The notes beneath the pieces were generated by a model that saw only the letters and a program-made list of their open reading frames with translations, was not told the DNA's origin and did no database searches. DNA of 64,000 bases from Pseudomonas sp. GM74 (GTDB lineage: Bacteria > Pseudomonadota > Gammaproteobacteria > Pseudomonadales > Pseudomonadaceae), in assembly GCF_000282455.1 (NCBI RefSeq), contig NZ_AKJG01000108.1:1-64000 (forward strand), read 5' to 3'. Of the stretch, positions 16,636 through 25,220 are shown piece after piece (within the stretch, counting starts at the first letter, position 1; the number at the start of each line of letters is the position of its first letter). A program made the position numbers and the translations under genes.

Positions 16636-18552
16636 ATGCACGACAACCATTTGAGTCGCCATGCCCAGCAAGTAATGACGGTGACCCAGGGCAAGACCCA
16701 CCTGCACGGTCCCGGCAGCGATCCGTCCATCGCCCGCTCATGGCTGCGCTGCCTCGAGGACTATCACCTCGATCCGGCCCTGAGCATCGCGCCAACGGTG
16801 CTGGAACATGGCCGTGTCCTGGAAAGCCGCGAGCGCTTGCAGCAGGTTCTGCACATCGCCGGCAATGAAATGACCAGCCTGCATCAACAACTTTCCGGCG
16901 CCGGTCATGCAGTGTTGCTGACCGACGCCCGCGGCGTGATCCTCAACTGCGTCACCGCGCCCGCCGAACGGCAGATTTTCGAACGCGCCGGCCTCTGGCT
17001 CGGTGCCGACTGGAGCGAGGCCTGCGAAGGCACTAACGGTATCGGCACCTGCCTGGTGGAGCGTCAGTCGCTGACTATCCATCAGGATGAACACTTTCGC
17101 GGCCGCCACACCGGCCTGACCTGCTCGGCGAGCCCGGTCTTCGATCCCCATGGCGAATTGCTGGCGGTGCTTGACGTGTCGTCCGCGCGGCGCGATGTGT
17201 CGCGGCAAAGCCAGTTCCACACCATGGCGCTGGTCAACCTGTCGGCGAAAATGATCGAGAGCTGCTACTTCCTGCGCTGCTTCGACAACCAATGGTTGCT
17301 GCGTTTTCACCTGCAGGCCGAGTCCGTCGGTCTGTTCAGCGAAGGCTTGCTGGCGTTCGACGGGGAAGGGCGCATTTGCGCGGTCAACCAGAGTGCGCTG
17401 AACCTGCTGGGACATATTCGCGGCGGCTTACTGGGTAAGCCGGTGGAAGCGTTTTTCGATTGCTCGCTCGATGAGTTGCTCGGTCGCGCGAGCACCAATG
17501 CCGCCGCCAGTTGGCCGTTGCGCACCCGTGATGGTCGCAAGCTGTTTGCGGTATTGCGCGGTGAGGCACGGCGGCCGCTGCCGACTCCGTTGGCGCCGGT
17601 GGTCGAGGTTGCACAAGCGCCGCGCCTGTCGGGCATTTGCCTGGATGACGCAACGTTGCAGGCGGACTTCCGCAAGGCCTTGCGCGTCTACGAGCGCGAC
17701 GTGCCGCTGCTGATCAACGGCGAAACCGGGTCTGGCAAGGAGGCTTTCGCCAAAGCAGTGCACCATGCCAGCCAGCGAGCGGACAAAGCCTTTGTCGCCC
17801 TCAATTGCGCGGCCATTCCCGAAAGCCTGATCGAAAGCGAGCTGTTCGGATATCGCGGCGGCAGCTTTACCGGTGCGCGCAAGGAAGGCATGCGCGGCAA
17901 GTTGCAACAGGCCGATGGCGGGACCTTGTTCCTCGATGAAATCGGTGACATGCCACTGGCCTTGCAGACGCGCTTGCTGAGGGTGCTCGAAGACCGGCAA
18001 GTGGTGCCGATCGGCGGCGAGCCGGAATCGGTGAACGTGCGGATCATCAGTGCCACTCACCGCAACTTGCTGGACCGTGTGCAGGACGGCAGCTTCCGCG
18101 AGGATTTGTATTACCGCCTCAACGGGCTGGAAGTTGCGTTGCCACCGTTGCGCGAGCGCAGTGACAAATCCCGGTTGCTCGACTTTTTGCTGGCCGAGGA
18201 GGCGGGCGGAGAAACTGTGTTGATCGACGGGCCGGCGCGGGAAGCCTTGTTGGGGTTCGCCTGGCCGGGCAACGTGCGGCAGTTGCGAAATGTACTGCGT
18301 ACGTTGGCGGCGTTGTGTGAAGGCGGGCGGATCGGGCTGGAGGATTTGCCGGCGATGATTCGTTCGGCCAGGCCGGCGGTGGCGCAGGTTATCGAGGAGC
18401 CATCGGAGCATCCGTTGGAGGATGCCGAGCGGCTGGCGTTGCTCTCTGCGCTGGAGCAGACGCGGTGGCACATGACGCATACGGCTGAGCAGTTAGGGGT
18501 CAGTCGCAATACCCTGTATCGCAAGCTGCGTAAGCACGGTATCGCCCGGTAA
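16636..18552 (+). CDS. eatR: Sigma-54-dependent activator of ethanolamine genes (EatR/AcoR type)
   Basis: A 638-residue enhancer-binding protein. A GAF-like domain (about residues 70-215) and a PAS-like segment (about 225-290) precede a AAA+ domain with Walker A GETGSGKE (362-369), the sigma-54 contact loop GSFTGA (409-414, variant of GAFTGA) and Walker B GGTLFLDEIGD. A Fis-type helix-turn-helix ends the protein (MTHTAEQLGVSRNTLYRKL). It is divergent from the aldehyde dehydrogenase gene, and both catabolic units have sigma-54 promoters. In P. aeruginosa the corresponding regulator EatR with RpoN controls ethanolamine use. The symbol is by analogy of context; the sensed ligand is presumably ethanolamine. 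Confidence 0.9.
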   Translation: MHDNHLSRHAQQVMTVTQGKTHLHGPGSDPSIARSWLRCLEDYHLDPALSIAPTVLEHGRVLESRERLQQVLHIAGNEMTSLHQQLSGAGHAVLLTDARGVILNCVTAPAERQIFERAGLWLGADWSEACEGTNGIGTCLVERQSLTIHQDEHFRGRHTGLTCSASPVFDPHGELLAVLDVSSARRDVSRQSQFHTMALVNLSAKMIESCYFLRCFDNQWLLRFHLQAESVGLFSEGLLAFDGEGRICAVNQSALNLLGHIRGGLLGKPVEAFFDCSLDELLGRASTNAAASWPLRTRDGRKLFAVLRGEARRPLPTPLAPVVEVAQAPRLSGICLDDATLQADFRKALRVYERDVPLLINGETGSGKEAFAKAVHHASQRADKAFVALNCAAIPESLIESELFGYRGGSFTGARKEGMRGKLQQADGGTLFLDEIGDMPLALQTRLLRVLEDRQVVPIGGEPESVNVRIISATHRNLLDRVQDGSFREDLYYRLNGLEVALPPLRERSDKSRLLDFLLAEEAGGETVLIDGPAREALLGFAWPGNVRQLRNVLRTLAALCEGGRIGLEDLPAMIRSARPAVAQVIEEPSEHPLEDAERLALLSALEQTRWHMTHTAEQLGVSRNTLYRKLRKHGIAR

Positions 18553-18566
18553 ACCGTGTCGCGGCC

Positions 18567-18609
18567 ATTCGCGAGCAAGCCCGCTCCGGGCGGCGATCCG
18601 ACGAAGGCG
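18567..18609. repeat. Single composite REP sequence
   Basis: A reverse REP (TTCGCGAGCAAGCCCGCTCC) is fused to the tail GGGCGGCGATCCGACGAAG, which is also found at 49143 and, inverted, at 41329 and 49113. There is no partner copy nearby, so this is a solo element between the activator gene and mpl. Confidence 0.8.
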
Positions 18610-18685
18610 TCTTCAGATCTGAAACATCAGGTGCGATTTTTCCTACCCTAAGCTAACCTGCGGCCATGTTTTAAGAGGTCGACTA

Positions 18686-20035
18686 ATGCACATTCATATT
18701 CTGGGTATCTGCGGGACTTTCATGGGCTCGATGGCGGTTCTGGCCAAAGAGCTGGGCCATCACGTGACCGGCTCCGATGCCAACGTCTATCCGCCGATGA
18801 GCACTCAGCTGCAAGCCCAGGGCATTGAATTGACCCAAGGCTACGACCCGGCGCAACTCGATCCGGCCCCCGATCTGGTGGTGATCGGCAACGCCATGTC
18901 CCGGGGCAACCCGGCCGTGGAGTACGTGCTGAACAAAGGCCTGCCTTACGTCTCCGGCCCGCAATGGCTGGCTGATCACGTGCTGCAAGGTCGCTGGGTG
19001 CTGGCGGTTGCCGGTACGCACGGCAAGACCACCACCAGCAGCATGCTGGCCTGGGTGCTGGAGCATGCGGGCATGGCTCCGGGTTTCCTGATCGGTGGCG
19101 TGCCGCAAAACTTCTCGGTGTCCGCGCGCCTGGGTGATACACCCTTCTTCGTCATCGAAGCCGACGAGTACGACAGTGCGTTCTTCGACAAGCGCTCCAA
19201 GTTCGTACATTACCGCCCGCGCACCGCAATCCTGAACAACCTTGAGTTCGATCACGCGGACATCTTCCCGGACCTGTCGGCCATCGAGCGGCAGTTCCAT
19301 CATCTGGTGCGGACCATTCCGAGCGAAGGCCTGGTGATCCATCCGACTACTGAGCCGGCATTGCAGCGCGTTATCGAGATGGGCTGCTGGACTCCGGTGC
19401 AAACCACCGGTGCCGGCGGTCAGTGGCAGGTCAAGCTGCTCAGTGAAGATGGCTCGAAGTTCGAAGTGATGTTCGAAGGTGTCGCCCAGGGCGTGGTCGA
19501 GTGGGACATGACTGGCCAGCACAACGTCGCCAACGCTCTGGCGACCCTGGCTGCTGCACGCCACGTCGGTGTGGTGCCATCCATGGGCATCGCCGCGTTG
19601 AGCGCCTTCAAAAGCGTGAAGCGCCGGATGGAAAAAGTCGCGGAAGTGGGTGGCATCACCATTTATGACGACTTCGCTCACCACCCGACTGCCATCGCCA
19701 CCACGCTGGATGGCCTGCGCAAGCGCATCGGCGATGCACCGTTGATCGCGATCATCGAGCCGCGTTCCAACTCCATGAAGCTTGGCGCGCACCGTGACGG
19801 ATTGCCGGAAAGCGTGGTCGATGCCGATCAAGTGATCTGGTACGCACCGGCCAACCTCGGCTGGGATCTGGCGGGCACCGCGGCGCTGTGCACCGTGCCG
19901 TCGATTGTCAGCGATTCCCTGGAAGGCATCATCGAGCGCGTGAAGAGCCAGGCCCAACCCGGTACTCACGTGGTGATCATGAGCAACGGCGGCTTCGGCG
20001 GCCTGCACGGCAAACTGGCTGAGGCGCTCAAATGA
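18686..20035 (+). CDS. mpl: UDP-N-acetylmuramate:L-alanyl-gamma-D-glutamyl-meso-diaminopimelate ligase
   Basis: A 449-residue Mur-ligase family enzyme that attaches recycled tripeptide to UDP-MurNAc in the cytoplasm. The N-terminal nucleotide-sensing loop (MHIHILGICGTFMGSMAVLA) and ATP loop (AGTHGKTTTSSMLAW) are intact. The central DEYDSAFFDKRSKF segment and NNLEFDHADIF are typical of Mpl rather than MurC. The stop overlaps the ubiX start, so the two are cotranscribed as in other pseudomonads. Confidence 0.97.
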   Translation: MHIHILGICGTFMGSMAVLAKELGHHVTGSDANVYPPMSTQLQAQGIELTQGYDPAQLDPAPDLVVIGNAMSRGNPAVEYVLNKGLPYVSGPQWLADHVLQGRWVLAVAGTHGKTTTSSMLAWVLEHAGMAPGFLIGGVPQNFSVSARLGDTPFFVIEADEYDSAFFDKRSKFVHYRPRTAILNNLEFDHADIFPDLSAIERQFHHLVRTIPSEGLVIHPTTEPALQRVIEMGCWTPVQTTGAGGQWQVKLLSEDGSKFEVMFEGVAQGVVEWDMTGQHNVANALATLAAARHVGVVPSMGIAALSAFKSVKRRMEKVAEVGGITIYDDFAHHPTAIATTLDGLRKRIGDAPLIAIIEPRSNSMKLGAHRDGLPESVVDADQVIWYAPANLGWDLAGTAALCTVPSIVSDSLEGIIERVKSQAQPGTHVVIMSNGGFGGLHGKLAEALK

Positions 20036-20664
20036 ACACCGGCCCGGACCGCATCACCCTGGCAATGACCGGTGCTTCGGGCGCCCAGTACGGTTTGCGC
20101 CTGCTCGACTGCCTGGTGCGGGAAGATCGTGAAGTGCACTTCCTGATTTCCAAGGCCGCGCAGTTGGTGATGGCCACCGAAACCGACGTCACGCTGCCAG
20201 CCAGGCCGCAGATGATGCAGGCGTTCCTCACCGAATACACGGGGGCTGCCGCCGGGCAGATTCGGGTGTACGGCAAGGAAGACTGGATGTCGCCGGTGGC
20301 TTCGGGTTCCGGCTCCCCTGCGGCGATGGTGGTAGTGCCGTGTTCCACGGGCACGTTGTCGGCCATCGCCACCGGTGCCTGCAACAACCTGATCGAACGG
20401 GCTGCAGACGTGACGCTCAAAGAGCGTCGGCAGTTGATTCTGGTGCCCCGTGAAGCGCCATATTCGAGCATTCACCTGGAGCACATGCTCAAGTTGTCGA
20501 ACATGGGTGTGACGATCCTGCCGGCGTCGCCGGGTTTCTATCATCAGCCGCAAACCATCGACGACCTGATCGATTTCGTCGTGGCGCGGATCCTCAACCT
20601 GCTGAATATTCCTCAGGACATGTTGCCGCGCTGGGGCGAGCATCATTTGACCGGCGATGAATAA
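20032..20664 (+). CDS. ubiX: Flavin prenyltransferase UbiX
   Basis: A 210-residue flavoprotein with the N-terminal TGASGAQYGLRLLDCL motif and the SKAAQLV and VPCSTGTLSAIATG segments that bind FMN and dimethylallyl phosphate. It makes prenylated FMN for the UbiD decarboxylase in ubiquinone synthesis. The ATG overlaps the mpl stop by four bases, and the 3' end overlaps the next small gene by eight. Confidence 0.97.
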   Translation: MNTGPDRITLAMTGASGAQYGLRLLDCLVREDREVHFLISKAAQLVMATETDVTLPARPQMMQAFLTEYTGAAAGQIRVYGKEDWMSPVASGSGSPAAMVVVPCSTGTLSAIATGACNNLIERAADVTLKERRQLILVPREAPYSSIHLEHMLKLSNMGVTILPASPGFYHQPQTIDDLIDFVVARILNLLNIPQDMLPRWGEHHLTGDE

Positions 20665-20941
20665 GCTGCTGGTGATGGTGCTGGCGCTGCAATTGGCCGG
20701 GTGCGCCACGGCGCGCACCCTTGATGCAGCCAAACCGGGGGCGCCGGTGGTTTACTCGGGGACTCGCCTGGATTTGTACGCGTTGAACGGTGGGTGCTGT
20801 GCGATGGACCGTTTCGGTGCCGAAGCGCCGAGCTATCCGGGCGTTGATCTGCCGGCCAGTGCGTTGCTCGACACGCTGCTGTTGCCGTTGTCGTTGCTGA
20901 CGGTGATAGGGGTGAGTTTTCAGGCGACGGGTGGATTGTAA
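20657..20941 (+). CDS. YceK/YidQ family lipoprotein
   Basis: A 94-residue protein with a short lipoprotein signal (LALQLAGC, lipidated Cys at residue 16). The mature part has the YceK-type features: VYSGTRLDLYALNGGCC, a prolyl linker, and a hydrophobic C-terminal stretch (LLDTLLLPLSLLTVIG). Such proteins sit in the envelope; their function is not known. It overlaps the ubiX end, so it belongs to the mpl-ubiX transcript, which ends at a hairpin ten bases downstream. Confidence 0.85.
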   Translation: MNKLLVMVLALQLAGCATARTLDAAKPGAPVVYSGTRLDLYALNGGCCAMDRFGAEAPSYPGVDLPASALLDTLLLPLSLLTVIGVSFQATGGL

Positions 20942-20950
20942 GAGAGCGTT

Positions 20951-20978
20951 GTGGCGAGGGTGCAAGCCCCCTCGCCAC
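20951..20978. repeat. Small hairpin repeat between convergent genes
   Basis: GTGGCGAGGG and CCCTCGCCAC are perfect 10-bp arms around an 8-base loop. This is another common fluorescens-group palindrome, unlike the main REP type. It has no T run, but its place between two gene ends suggests a terminator-like use. Confidence 0.7.
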
Positions 20979-20989
20979 AGGTTCGCGGT

Positions 20990-21631
20990 TTACTTGCCCA
21001 ACTTCCTCAGCTCATCCGACTCGACAATCCTGACCCCGTCCTGCTCTTCCAGCGCCAGACGCCACATCGCGCGAGCCAGTTGGCAGGCTTCGATACCATG
21101 GTATTTGCCAGGGATCAGCCGAGACAACGGGCCGGCGACTTTCTCGCCCAGTCGCGGTTCGGTGCGATCACCCAGTAACAGCGAAGGGCGGCAAATGGTC
21201 AGCTGCGGCCAATCCTGCGCGCGCAGTGCGTACTCCATTTCGCCTTTGACCCGGTTGTAGAAAATCGAGGATCTGCGATCGGCTCCCAGGGCACTGATCA
21301 CGATCAGGTGCCGTGCGCCCATCTCCCGTGCGCGTTTGGCAAAGGCCACGACCATGTCCAGGTCCACCGCGCGGAACGCCTGTTCCGAGCCCGCCTGTTT
21401 GATGGTGGTGCCCAGGCAGCAGTAGGCGATATCGACACGGCCGTTCAGTTGCGGCAGAAACTCCGCCGGGTCGCCGACGGGGTTTTCAAGGTGCGGGTGC
21501 CCGGCCAATGGACGGCGTGAGGGGGCCAATACCCGTGAAATCGTTGGCTCGTTAAGCAGGCGATCGAGCAGATGTTCACCGGTCAGCCCGGTGGCTCCGG
21601 CAAGTAATACGTGCTGAGGCGTCAAGTACAT
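20990..21631 (-). CDS. NAD(P)-binding SDR-like protein (TIP30/YbjT-type)
   Basis: A 213-residue atypical short-chain dehydrogenase. The Rossmann loop is GATGLTGEHLLDRLL near residue 12, and the downstream segments YCCLGTTIKQAGSEQ, VISALGADRRSSIFYNRVKG (the SxnxYxxxK-like region) and ICRPSLLLG match the HTATIP2/YbjT group. Members bind NAD(P)H; the substrate is unknown. It follows the MORN-C13 gene by 27 bases on the same strand, so the two are probably cotranscribed. It could be a quinone reductase or simply a cofactor-sensing protein. Confidence 0.85.
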   Translation of the reverse strand: MYLTPQHVLLAGATGLTGEHLLDRLLNEPTISRVLAPSRRPLAGHPHLENPVGDPAEFLPQLNGRVDIAYCCLGTTIKQAGSEQAFRAVDLDMVVAFAKRAREMGARHLIVISALGADRRSSIFYNRVKGEMEYALRAQDWPQLTICRPSLLLGDRTEPRLGEKVAGPLSRLIPGKYHGIEACQLARAMWRLALEEQDGVRIVESDELRKLGK

Positions 21632-21658
21632 AGTGTTTCTCCCTTGATACTATTCAGC

Positions 21659-23377
21659 TTAGTTGCTGTTTGCATCCTTGCTTTCGATGGACGCACTTTG
21701 CAGGGCTTTTCGTGCCTGCTGTTTACGCAGTAGCTGCCAATGCGAGAGGACGGTTTTCGGTGCCCAGATCTGTGGTTCGGACGCTTCGAAACCGTCCGCC
21801 AGCTCACGTTCGGCGACGCTGGCCTTGGTCAGTTTGAAGGCTTGTTCCAGGTCATCGGTCTGGTTCAGGGCCCGGGCGAACAGGGCATCGCCGAAGTAAG
21901 TGAAGTTGGCTTCCTCCGAGCAACCGAAGGACACTCGGTCGGCCCGCGAGGCCGTCATGATCAGGGTCCGTTCATCCTTGAGGGCGGGGATGAAGCCGCC
22001 GGAGTAGCAGGACGAAATCACGATGATCTTGTCGCGGTTTTTCAGCGGGGCGAGAACGGCGGCCAATTCGTCGGCCGGCAGATCGGCCAGTTCCATGCGC
22101 GGCTGGTCCAGCACCAGTTCGTGTTCGCTGGTGCCATGGCTGGTCAGGTAGATGAAAATCAGGTCTTCCGGACCGCTGCGTTCGGCCAGTGTCAGGGCGG
22201 CGCGGCGCAGGTTTTCCCGGGTAGCCATCGGGCGGTCGGCGAGGTGGTCACGATGGTTCACCAGGCGGATCTGGCCAATGGTGCCGAAACGGGTGCTGAG
22301 CATGTTGGCGACGTAGTCGGATTCGCGCAGAAACACGCTTTGCTTGCCATCGCCACCCAGGGTCAACGAATAAAGCTCCACCGTCGGGGTCGAGGGTGGA
22401 ACGTTGGCCAACGCGGCGTCGAGCAGGCGCCCCTGGGCCAGCAGGCCGAGCTCCAGGGTGTCGGGCAATAATTTGCCCTCGGCGTCGCGTACACGCTGGC
22501 CGTTGATCCAGGTGCCGCTGAGCACGGTGCCGTCGGTCAACACCAATGTGCCGCGCCCCTGGTAACTGTCGTTGTCGAACTGGCCGGTGTAAAAGCTGCC
22601 GTCGGACAGGTTCAGGCGACCCTGGCCGGAAAAGCGCCAGTCATTGAACTGGCCGATGTAGTGGCTGCCGTCAGTGCCGATCAACTCGCCCTTGCCGTTC
22701 AGCGAGCCTTCCTTGAACTGTCCCAGCCAGACATCGCCATCGGCGTTTTCGTAGCGGCCCTTGCCGTGCAGTTGATTGTTCTTGAAGCTGCCGACATAGA
22801 TGTCGCCATCGGCGCTGTTGAAAGTCCCATTGCCCTCCAGCTGGCCGTCGACGAAGTGTCCGGTGAACTGATTGCCGTTGCCGTCGCCGCGCTGGCCTTC
22901 GCCATTGGGTTTGCCGTGGGCGAACTGGCCCTGATAGGAGCTGCCGTCTTCGAGTTCGAGGCGACCCAGGCCGGCGTATTGATCGGCCTTGAATTCTCCG
23001 CGATAGCTCATGCCGTTTTCTTTGAGGGTTCCTTCGCCGTTGCGCCGACCGGCCTTGAAGCCGCCGCTGTAGCTGCTGGCGTTGGTGGTCAATGCCCCCT
23101 GGCCGTCGAACAGTCCCTGATTGAACTGCCCGCGATAGACTTCGCCATTGCTGCCATGCCATTCGCCCTGGCCCTGCCACTGGCCCTTGTCGAATTCGCC
23201 GGCATACCAGCTGCCGTTCGGGTAGTCGATACGCCCCTTGCCTTGCAGCAAGCCATTGACCAGGTCACCACGATAGCGTCCGCCGTCCGGCAGGCGTGCG
23301 TCGGGAGGCAATGGCGATTCGCCGTCGCCGCAACCGGTGAGCATCAGGGTCATGACAAGGAGTGCAAGTGGGCGCAT
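21659..23377 (-). CDS. MORN-repeat lipoprotein with C13 (caspase-fold) peptidase domain
   Basis: 572 residues. A lipobox (LMLTGC, Cys at residue 16) anchors it to the membrane. Residues 33-286 contain eleven consecutive MORN repeats of 23 residues (pattern YxGxFxxGxxxGxGxxxxxDG), plus a partial twelfth. The C-terminal domain has a caspase-type dyad: His414 in YLTSHGTS and Cys457 in VISSCYSGGF, as in C13 legumain-like peptidases of bacteria. The gene is followed closely by an NAD(P)-binding protein. Substrate and role are unknown. MORN arrays bind membranes or lipids in eukaryotes; here they may present the protease at the envelope. Confidence 0.88.
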   Translation of the reverse strand: MRPLALLVMTLMLTGCGDGESPLPPDARLPDGGRYRGDLVNGLLQGKGRIDYPNGSWYAGEFDKGQWQGQGEWHGSNGEVYRGQFNQGLFDGQGALTTNASSYSGGFKAGRRNGEGTLKENGMSYRGEFKADQYAGLGRLELEDGSSYQGQFAHGKPNGEGQRGDGNGNQFTGHFVDGQLEGNGTFNSADGDIYVGSFKNNQLHGKGRYENADGDVWLGQFKEGSLNGKGELIGTDGSHYIGQFNDWRFSGQGRLNLSDGSFYTGQFDNDSYQGRGTLVLTDGTVLSGTWINGQRVRDAEGKLLPDTLELGLLAQGRLLDAALANVPPSTPTVELYSLTLGGDGKQSVFLRESDYVANMLSTRFGTIGQIRLVNHRDHLADRPMATRENLRRAALTLAERSGPEDLIFIYLTSHGTSEHELVLDQPRMELADLPADELAAVLAPLKNRDKIIVISSCYSGGFIPALKDERTLIMTASRADRVSFGCSEEANFTYFGDALFARALNQTDDLEQAFKLTKASVAERELADGFEASEPQIWAPKTVLSHWQLLRKQQARKALQSASIESKDANSN

Positions 23378-23491
23378 AGCGGATTCCGGGCAATTAGGCG
23401 AAGGAGTATGCCGCAGCTATGTGACCTTATACAGGGCGAGGTACCGCGTGAGGGCGCGAAACAGCATGAGCTGCTTCGCATCCGGGACGGT

Positions 23492-23947
23492 TTATACGAA
23501 GCACAGGGACAGGGGTTCGGCGATGTACGCCGGTTTGTCCGAACCTTCGATTTCCAGGGTGGTGGTGGCCTTGAGCAGCCATTGGCCGGGTTTCTTCTCG
23601 ATGACTTCGGTCAGGTCGACCTTCAGCCGTACCCGCGAATTGACCTTGACCGGCTGGATGAAGCGCACGCTGTCGAGGCCGTAGTTGACCACCATCTTCA
23701 GGCCTTGTGGCATGACGAGGATGTCTTCCATCAATTTCGGAATCAGCGACAACGACAGAAAGCCGTGGGCGATAGTGCTGCCAAATGGCGTTTGCGCGGC
23801 CTTGACCGGGTCGACGTGGATGAACTGAAAATCCCCTGTGGCTTCGGCGAACAGGTTGATGCGGTCCTGATCGATGGTGAGCCATTCGGAACGTCCAAGT
23901 TCCTTGCCGACATAATCTTTGAGCTCTGCAACTGGAACATAGGGCAT
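23492..23947 (-). CDS. MaoC family (R)-hydratase-like protein
   Basis: The start at MPYVPVAELKDYVGKELG gives 151 residues; a GGAGAGT-type ribosome site precedes it. The hot-dog fold hydratase signature is clear: INLFAEATGDFQFIHVDPVKA (catalytic Asp and His) and SPFGSTIAHGFLSLSL-like region (TPFGSTIAHGFLSLSLI). Such enzymes hydrate enoyl-CoA to (R)-3-hydroxyacyl-CoA, feeding PHA or other lipid pathways. It stands alone between a divergent CidA-type gene and the MORN-C13 gene, so the substrate is not indicated. Confidence 0.9.
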   Translation of the reverse strand: MPYVPVAELKDYVGKELGRSEWLTIDQDRINLFAEATGDFQFIHVDPVKAAQTPFGSTIAHGFLSLSLIPKLMEDILVMPQGLKMVVNYGLDSVRFIQPVKVNSRVRLKVDLTEVIEKKPGQWLLKATTTLEIEGSDKPAYIAEPLSLCFV

Positions 23948-24140
23948 TGAGACTCTCCTTGGGTTCATCGGTTTTATAGTTTTGGCTTGCGGGGATCTGA
24001 CCTCCCGGCTTACTACTTTAGATCAACATGGCCAAACGCTCCGGTCAACTGACCATGCTTTTGGCGAATGCCGGTCTATAGCGCGAGCATGCTTATAATG
24101 CCCTGCCAATGCGGGTGACGGATTTTGTGGGAGATCTTTG

Positions 24141-24503
24141 ATGCTGTTACGGGGCCTGACGTGGCTGGTGCTGTTCCAATTGCTCGGCACTGCGATCAAT
24201 CATTTGTTCTTGCCGGTGCTGCCGGGGCCGATTGTGGGGTTGCTGCTGTTGCTGGTGTACCTCATCTGCCGCGGACAGGTCGGCGAGCCACTGAACCTGG
24301 CGGCCAGCAGCCTGCTGCGCTACCTGCCGCTGTTGCTGGTGCCGCCGGCCGTGGGCGTGATGGTCTACGCCGCTGACATCGCGGCGGACTTCTGGGCCAT
24401 TGTCGGTGCGCTGGTGTTGTCGCTGCTGCTTTCCATGGCCTTCGCCGGGGTGCTGATGCAGCGCATGGTCAAGGGGCACGCTCGCTCCGAGGACAGCCAA
24501 TGA
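24141..24503 (+). CDS. CidA/LrgA family membrane protein
   Basis: A 120-residue protein with four hydrophobic spans and the family motif VLPGPIVGLLLLLVYLICRG. The ATG was preferred over an adjoining TTG. LrgA/CidA proteins are holin-like and act with LrgB/CidB partners in export of metabolites or control of murein hydrolases. The next gene is the LrgB partner and overlaps it by four bases, so both are made from one mRNA. Confidence 0.92.
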   Translation: MLLRGLTWLVLFQLLGTAINHLFLPVLPGPIVGLLLLLVYLICRGQVGEPLNLAASSLLRYLPLLLVPPAVGVMVYAADIAADFWAIVGALVLSLLLSMAFAGVLMQRMVKGHARSEDSQ

Positions 24504-25216
24504 TCTTCGACTGGCACGGCGCCTGGACGTCGGTGATTCATCATCCCTTGTTTGGTATCGGCATTACCCTGGGCGCCTATCAACTCGTCCTGGCGGCATT
24601 CGAGAAAACCCGATGGATCTTTTTGCAGCCGGTGCTGGTCTCCATGTTGCTGGTGATCGGTGTGCTGGTGGGTTGCGGCCTGACTTACGCCGAGTACCGC
24701 AAGAGCACCGAGATCCTGAGCATCCTGCTCGGTCCGGCCACTGTTGCGCTGGCGGTGCCGCTTTATCTCAACCTGCGACGGATTCGGCAGTTGTTCTGGC
24801 CGATATTTACTACGCTGGTGATAGGTGGGGTGGTGGCCACGGGTATGGGTGTGTTGCTGGGCTGGTGGTTCGGTGCCGAACACATGATCCTGATGACCAT
24901 GGCGCCGAAGTCGGTGACCTCGCCGATTGCGATGCTGGTGGCTGAACAGATCGGTGGCGTCGCGGCGCTGGCAGCGGTGTTCGTCTTGATTACGGGTGTG
25001 ATCGGCGCGATCTTCGGCCCGAGCCTGTTGACCCATCTCGGTGTCCACAGTTCCGAGGCGCGCGGCATGGCGCTGGGCATGACCGCCCACGCGGTCGGCA
25101 CGGCGGTGGCGATGCAGGAAAATGAAGAGTGCGGCGCCTTCGCGGCGCTGGCGATGAGTTTGATGGGCGTGGCCACGGCGGTGTTACTGCCGTTGGCGGT
25201 GTCGATGGTGGTGTAA
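24500..25216 (+). CDS. LrgB/CidB family membrane protein
   Basis: A 238-residue integral membrane protein with the LrgB landmarks: LLGPATVALAVPLYLN, the APKSVTSPIAM motif and the C-terminal GMTAHAVGTAVAMQENEECGAFAAL motif. It pairs with the preceding CidA-type protein; plant and bacterial relatives export glycolate or pyruvate or modulate autolysis. The overlap with the upstream gene and the four-base gap to the next indicate a three-gene operon. Confidence 0.93.
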   Translation: MIFDWHGAWTSVIHHPLFGIGITLGAYQLVLAAFEKTRWIFLQPVLVSMLLVIGVLVGCGLTYAEYRKSTEILSILLGPATVALAVPLYLNLRRIRQLFWPIFTTLVIGGVVATGMGVLLGWWFGAEHMILMTMAPKSVTSPIAMLVAEQIGGVAALAAVFVLITGVIGAIFGPSLLTHLGVHSSEARGMALGMTAHAVGTAVAMQENEECGAFAALAMSLMGVATAVLLPLAVSMVV

Positions 25217-25220
25217 GGAA

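Noticed and set aside
17860..17877. GSFTGA in place of GAFTGA as loss of sigma-54 contact
   Set aside because: The second position tolerates small residues in several activators, and both target promoters are near consensus.
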